Position numbers and translations under genes: made by a program. From contig NZ_JAINWL010000002.1 of the NCBI RefSeq assembly GCF_021021475.1, positions 620,001 through 684,000 of the forward strand: a stretch of DNA of 64,000 bases. Reading direction: 5' to 3'. Within the stretch, counting starts at the first letter, position 1. Every line of letters begins with the position of its first letter. This stretch comes from Citromicrobium bathyomarinum (GTDB lineage Bacteria; Pseudomonadota; Alphaproteobacteria; Sphingomonadales; Sphingomonadaceae). The notes below the pieces were generated by a model. That model was not told the DNA's origin and ran no database searches. It saw only the letters and a list, made by a program, of their open reading frames with translations. Of this stretch, positions 60,109-64,000 are shown in pieces.

Positions 60109-61041
60109 ATGGCGGTTGATCAGCAAATCCTGGATGAAGCCGCGATGTGGGCGGTGCGCACGTCGGAGCCGGACTTCGACGACTGGGCTTCGTTTACCGC
60201 CTGGCTCGAAGCCTCGCCTGCCCATGCCGAGGCTTACGACCGGGCGATGATCGCGGTGGAGGAGGGGGCCGGGGCACTTTCCTCGCTCCCCGCGAACGAT
60301 CCCGACTGGTCGGATGAGGATATCGATGAGGGCGGGCACAGGTCGCCTCGTCGCTGGTTCGCGCCCGCGCTTGCCGCCTGTCTCGCCCTTGTTGCCGCAT
60401 TGTGGCTGTGGCCCGCCGGTGATGCCGATACGACCTACCGCACGGCGGCGGGCGAGACGCGCACTATCGAGCTCGGCGATGGCAGCGCGGTCGTGCTGGC
60501 GGGTGGCACCGAACTGGTCGTCGATGGCGAGCGGGAGGCACGCCTGAACAGCGGGCGTGCCGTGTTCGAGATTCGCCATGACGATGCCGATCCCTTCCGC
60601 CTCGCGGTGGGCGATGCGACTCTTGTCGATGCAGGGACCGTGTTCGAGGTGACCATCCGTGACACCACAGTCGCGGTGGGCGTGGCAGAAGGCGCGGTGA
60701 TCTACGAGCCGGATGGCCCGGCTGCGCGGATCGATCCGGGCCAGGTGCTGAGTTTCGATCGGGCAAAGGGCAGCTACCGGATGGAGAGCGTGCCGGTCGA
60801 TCAGGTGGGCGAATGGCGGGAAGGGCGGCTGACCTTCCGCAACGCCCCGCTGGCCGATGTGGCGAGCGACCTGTCGCGAGCGACCGGTATTGCCTACCGC
60901 CTTGCCGAAGCGGGAGAGGCGCGCTCGATTTCGGGGAGCGTTGCGATCGATCCGCTACGGCGCGATCCGGGTGCGCTGGGCCCCCTGCTCGGGATCGACG
61001 TGCGGCAGGACGGTGATGTCTGGATACTCGGCGGACGCTGA
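60109..61041 (+). CDS. FecR-like anti-sigma factor
   Basis: 310 aa, ATG at 60109 after AGGAG. The N-terminal cytoplasmic DUF4880-type segment (ILDEAAMWAVRTSEPDFDDWASFTAWLEASPAHAEAYDRA) binds the sigma factor. One transmembrane helix follows (FAPALAACLALVAALWLWPAG, about residues 84-104). The periplasmic FecR domain has YRTAAGETRTIELGDGSAVVLAGGTELVV. The C-terminal STN-like part (RLTFRNAPLADVASDLSRATGIAYRL) contacts the receptor. It transmits the receptor signal to the FecI-like sigma factor. Confidence 0.94.
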   Translation: MAVDQQILDEAAMWAVRTSEPDFDDWASFTAWLEASPAHAEAYDRAMIAVEEGAGALSSLPANDPDWSDEDIDEGGHRSPRRWFAPALAACLALVAALWLWPAGDADTTYRTAAGETRTIELGDGSAVVLAGGTELVVDGEREARLNSGRAVFEIRHDDADPFRLAVGDATLVDAGTVFEVTIRDTTVAVGVAEGAVIYEPDGPAARIDPGQVLSFDRAKGSYRMESVPVDQVGEWREGRLTFRNAPLADVASDLSRATGIAYRLAEAGEARSISGSVAIDPLRRDPGALGPLLGIDVRQDGDVWILGGR

Positions 61042-61043
61042 CG

Positions 61044-63422
61044 ATGCGCGTGTACCCGGTTCTTGTTGCGGCCCTGGTGGCGAGCGCGGCATATCCGGCC
61101 AGCGCGCAGGAGCGCCGCGTTGATGTGCCTGCCGGAACGGTCGCGGATTCCGCGATCGCGCTGGCCCGTCAGACCGGGTCCAGCATCGTGGTCAACGGTT
61201 CCAGCCTGTCGTCGCGGCGGGTCGCGCGCATTCGCGGGACCATGTCCGCCGAGGCCGCAGTGCAGCGGCTGGCGCGGCAGGCGAACGCCCGCGCGGTCCG
61301 CATCAGCGCAATGGCCTGGCGGCTCGATCCGCTCCCTGCACGAACCTCCCGCCAGCGCAGCGAGACACGCGGTGCGAAGGTCGAGCGCAGGCCACGCCCG
61401 AGCCCCGCGCCGCCGCCTGTCGCTCCTCCCACCGAGATCGTGGTGACCGCCAGCAAGCGTGACCTGCCGCTGAAGGAAATGCCCGCGCAGGTCTCGATGG
61501 TCGATGGCGAGGAACTGGCGCTCGGTGGGGTCGGCGGGACCGAGAAGATTACCCAGCGCGTCGCCACCGTTTCCTCGACCTATCTTGGCAGCGGGCGCAA
61601 CAAGCTGTTCATCCGCGGCATCGCGGACTCCAGCTTTACCGGTCCCACGCAGGCGACGGTCGGGCAGTATCTCGGCGATATCCGGCTGAGCTACAACGCG
61701 CCCGATCCCGATCTCAGGCTTTCCGACCTCGAACGGGTGGAGGTGCTGGAGGGACCGCAGGGCACCCTGTACGGCGCGGGCTCGCTCGGCGGGATCATCC
61801 GGCTGGTACCCAACAGCCCCGAACTCGGCCGGTCCTTCGCGAGCGGAACGCTGGGCGGGGCGCTGACCGAACATGGCGACGGCAGCGCCGATCTCGGCCT
61901 GATCGCCAACCTCCCGCTCGCGAGCGACAAGGCTGCGCTTCGCGTGACACTCGATGGGGTGACGGAAGGGGGCTATATCGACAAGCCCTTCCTCAACCGG
62001 ACCGACGTCAACCGGACCTCGATCCTCTCGGGGCGGGCCATCCTGCGCGCGCAGCTGGCACCGGCCTGGACGATCGACCTCATCGGCCTGGGCCAGACCA
62101 CCCGCGCGCAGGACAGCCAGTACGTCACCCGCAACCAGCCCGGCTACGACAGCGCGGCGCGCGTGCGTGAAGGGTCCGATGCGGAGTACCTGCACGGCCA
62201 GATAGTGGTCGATGGTCGCATCGGTGCGGTGCGTCTGCGGTCCTCTACCGCAATTGCCGATCAGACCCTGGAAGAACGCTACGATGCGTCGACCGAGCAG
62301 GAACAGGAGCGGTTGTTCGTCCAGCGCAACGAAACGCGGATGATCGCGCACGAAACGCGCCTGTGGCAGCCGATCGATGACCGGTTCGGGTGGGTCGCGG
62401 GGCTGAGCCTGGTCGACAACCGTACCCAGCTCAACCGCAGCCTGCAGCAGATGACGCTGCGCGCGGCCACCACCGGCGTGCTCAACACGGTGACGGAAGC
62501 GACGATCTATGCGGAAGGGTCCTACCGCCTGCACGACAATCTGATCGCGACTCTCGGCGCTCGCTATTCGCTGGTGCGACTGGGCGGCAGTGCGGAAGAT
62601 GTCTCTGCTGCGCTCGCGATCGAGCGCGCGGCGGTGACGGCGAAGCGGGACCAGTCGGCCTTTCTTCCATCGGCATCGCTGATGGCCCGGCTTGCGCCCG
62701 AAACCAGCCTCTATCTTCGCTATCAGGAGGGCTTCCGTCCGGGCGGCCTTGCGATCGAGGGCGAATTCGTCCGCCGGTTCGATCGCGACGACGCGCAGAC
62801 CTTCGAGGTCGGCATCCGCCACGGGCGAGCGGGCCGCGATCCCTTCGATCTGGCGCTCAACCTCTCGTACACGAGGTGGAACGACATCCAGGCCGATTTC
62901 ATCGATGTGGCGGGGCTGCCCAGCACGGCCAATATCGGCGATGGCAGGGTGTGGACGATCAGCGCGAGCGCAGGCGTGTACCTTACGCCCGAACTGCGGC
63001 TGACGGGCGGTGCCAGCATCAATCGCAGTTCCATCGACGAGCCACCCTTCAACCTTATTCTTCTCACGGGGCGCACGTCCCACGTGCCCAATATCGCGGA
63101 GTTTTCCGGGCGGCTGGGGCTCGAATATTCCCGTCCGATCGGCGCAAGCCTCGATCTCGATGCACGCGCGTGGGCGAGCTATGTCGGCAAATCACGGCTG
63201 GGCATCGGCCCCGAACTTGGCGATCTGCAGGGGGACTATCTCGACAGCGGGCTGACGCTGCGGATCGGCAATGATCGGATCGGCGGCACGCTTTCGATCA
63301 CCAATCTGGCCGACGCGAAGGGCAACCGGTTCGCCTTGGGCACGCCGTTTGCGGTCGTCCGCGCGCAGGAAACCCCGCTGCGCCCGCGTACCATCCGGAT
63401 CGGCGTCGACTTCGCGTTCTAG
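61044..63422 (+). CDS. TonB-dependent receptor with STN signalling domain
   Basis: 792 aa, starting 2 bp after fecR. The signal peptide MRVYPVLVAALVASAAYPASA is followed by the STN domain (VDVPAGTVADSAIALARQTGSSIVVNGSSLSSRRVARIRG, to about residue 95). A proline-rich linker and the TonB box EIVVTASKR (near residues 132-140) lead to the plug (LFIRGIADSSFTG, LERVEVLEGPQGTLYGAGSLGGIIRLVPN). The beta-barrel ends in TIRIGVDFAF with the terminal aromatic. Together with FecI and FecR it forms a cell-surface signalling and uptake system. The ligand may be a siderophore, a sugar or other; it cannot be read from sequence. Confidence 0.95.
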   Translation: MRVYPVLVAALVASAAYPASAQERRVDVPAGTVADSAIALARQTGSSIVVNGSSLSSRRVARIRGTMSAEAAVQRLARQANARAVRISAMAWRLDPLPARTSRQRSETRGAKVERRPRPSPAPPPVAPPTEIVVTASKRDLPLKEMPAQVSMVDGEELALGGVGGTEKITQRVATVSSTYLGSGRNKLFIRGIADSSFTGPTQATVGQYLGDIRLSYNAPDPDLRLSDLERVEVLEGPQGTLYGAGSLGGIIRLVPNSPELGRSFASGTLGGALTEHGDGSADLGLIANLPLASDKAALRVTLDGVTEGGYIDKPFLNRTDVNRTSILSGRAILRAQLAPAWTIDLIGLGQTTRAQDSQYVTRNQPGYDSAARVREGSDAEYLHGQIVVDGRIGAVRLRSSTAIADQTLEERYDASTEQEQERLFVQRNETRMIAHETRLWQPIDDRFGWVAGLSLVDNRTQLNRSLQQMTLRAATTGVLNTVTEATIYAEGSYRLHDNLIATLGARYSLVRLGGSAEDVSAALAIERAAVTAKRDQSAFLPSASLMARLAPETSLYLRYQEGFRPGGLAIEGEFVRRFDRDDAQTFEVGIRHGRAGRDPFDLALNLSYTRWNDIQADFIDVAGLPSTANIGDGRVWTISASAGVYLTPELRLTGGASINRSSIDEPPFNLILLTGRTSHVPNIAEFSGRLGLEYSRPIGASLDLDARAWASYVGKSRLGIGPELGDLQGDYLDSGLTLRIGNDRIGGTLSITNLADAKGNRFALGTPFAVVRAQETPLRPRTIRIGVDFAF

Positions 63423-63485
63423 CGGCTTGGCCGGGCGCGCGAGATTTTTATCGACAGGACCAAGGCAAGTTCCCGTCGGCTCCGT

Positions 63486-63510
63486 CCTCCCGTCTGACTC
63501 AAGACGGAGG
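63486..63510 (+). promoter_or_regulatory. Hairpin sequestering the ribosome site of the autotransporter-like gene
   Basis: CCTC-c-CGTCT (63486-63495) can pair with AGACGGAGG (63502-63510), giving nine pairs with one bulge and a 6-base loop. The pairing covers the GGAGG ribosome site just before the ATG at 63516. This could limit translation or be a thermosensor-like element. It could also be a chance feature or a processing hairpin. Confidence 0.4.
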
Positions 63511-63515
63511 AATGC

Positions 63516-64000
63516 ATGTATCGTTATCTTCTGGCCGGAACCGCACTTGCAGCTTTGGCGGCGCCTGCGGCGGCTCAGACCACGGTCGACGCGAAGCGGA
63601 CGCAGCCGGTTCGTACCTCGCAGCTCAAGGATGGGGCGGGCGACGATGTAAAGGTGACCAAGAACGGTTCGATCGAGCTGACCAGCGGCTCGGGCATCGT
63701 CGTCGACAGCGATCACGATGCGACCAATGAAGGCAAGATCGTCGTCACGAATGTCGATGGCGGGAGCGGTATCGAGACGACCGGCGACCGGCAGTCCGAC
63801 ATCGTCAACACCGGGACGATCACGGTTGATGAAACCTACGAGCCGACCGATATCGACAACGACAAGGATCTCGATGGCCCCTTCGCGGTCGGCACCGACC
63901 GGGTGGGCATCCGTATCCGCGGCAATCTGACCGGTAACATCGTCAACTCGGGCAAGATCACCGTCGAAGGCAATGATTCTGCCGGCATCTGGGTCGCCGG
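63516..64000 (+). CDS. Autotransporter-like surface protein, N-terminal part (runs off window)
   Basis: At least 161 codons, open to the window end. ATG 63516 lies after ACGGAGG. The signal peptide MYRYLLAGTALAALAAPAAAQ is followed by short repeating strands with the pattern N-x-G-x-I-x-V (NEGKIVVTN, NTGTITVDE, NSGKITVEGNDSAGIWVAG). That is the beta-solenoid passenger style of autotransporters in sphingomonads. The C-terminal barrel lies outside the window. It is rich in Asp and Thr. It is placed after the FecI/FecR/receptor set and is probably part of the same regulon (inference). Confidence 0.8.
   Translation, partial: MYRYLLAGTALAALAAPAAAQTTVDAKRTQPVRTSQLKDGAGDDVKVTKNGSIELTSGSGIVVDSDHDATNEGKIVVTNVDGGSGIETTGDRQSDIVNTGTITVDETYEPTDIDNDKDLDGPFAVGTDRVGIRIRGNLTGNIVNSGKITVEGNDSAGIWVA

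Noticed and set aside
60894-63083. Minus-strand open frame of about 730 codons opposite the TonB-dependent receptor
   Set aside because: Same cause: a shadow of the receptor gene with low-complexity Arg/Gly/Ala composition and no motifs.
1-64000. tRNA, rRNA, CRISPR array, insertion sequence, integrase or attachment site
   Set aside because: None seen on either strand; the intergenic gaps are short and contain no tRNA-like or repeat-spacer pattern.

Overview
The window looks like chromosomal DNA of a GC-rich alphaproteobacterium, most likely a sphingomonad of the Erythrobacter/Novosphingobium type. This rests on clusters of Rieske oxygenases, SDRs and acyl-CoA dehydrogenases, a NodT-type efflux lipoprotein, a FecI/FecR/TonB-receptor cassette and a BciA-like 8-vinyl reductase. 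It is inference from gene content, not a database match. Coding density is very high, with many ATGA/GTGA stop-start overlaps. No gene-free stretch exceeds about 240 bases. I saw no tRNA, rRNA, CRISPR array, insertion sequence or integrase.

Region 1 (1-22.5 kb) is a catabolic island for a CoA-activated, probably alicyclic or aromatic substrate. It holds a partial acyl-CoA ligase, three Rieske oxygenase alpha subunits, an NTF2/SnoaL-like protein, three tandem SDRs, a ThuA-like protein, three acyl-CoA dehydrogenases, a GMC oxidoreductase, a DUF35/thiolase-like pair, a 2-oxoacid dehydrogenase E1alpha/E1beta/E2 set (no E3), a VOC protein, a P450 and an aminoglycoside-phosphotransferase-like kinase. 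A LuxR-type solo regulator sits in the middle. The substrate is not identified.

Region 2 (22.5-36 kb) carries a PhoX-like Tat lipoprotein; a DUF1826-MerC pair behind a Zur-box-like palindrome; an S9 peptidase; a TetR-controlled tripartite efflux operon behind a 19-bp-arm perfect palindrome; a copper-delivery operon (DUF2946, PCuAC, SCO); and a LysR/aldo-keto reductase divergon.

Region 3 (36-49.6 kb) has a MacAB/TolC-like export operon divergent from a two-component pair whose NtrC-like regulator has a degenerate AAA+ core. It also has a DUF2855 protein, a membrane diguanylate cyclase, a BciA-like reductase and a ferredoxin-reductase-type flavoprotein that could serve the oxygenases.

Region 4 (49.6-57.3 kb) is the most unusual part. 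After an Nramp-related transporter with a hairpin-rich leader there is a tight three-gene minus-strand operon: a membrane-anchored alpha/beta hydrolase, an ABC-type ATPase fused to a catalytically degenerate HNH-family region, and an intact HNH protein of the PtuB/TIGR02646 type. It resembles the Septu (PtuA-PtuB) defence core with a lipase-like third component. A patatin-like lipoprotein is divergent from it.

Region 5 (57.3-64 kb) has an MpaB/DUF2236 oxygenase divergent from a TetR gene that appears coupled to a 35-codon upstream ORF. A FecI-like sigma factor, FecR anti-sigma factor, STN-domain TonB-dependent receptor and the start of an autotransporter-like surface protein then run off the end.
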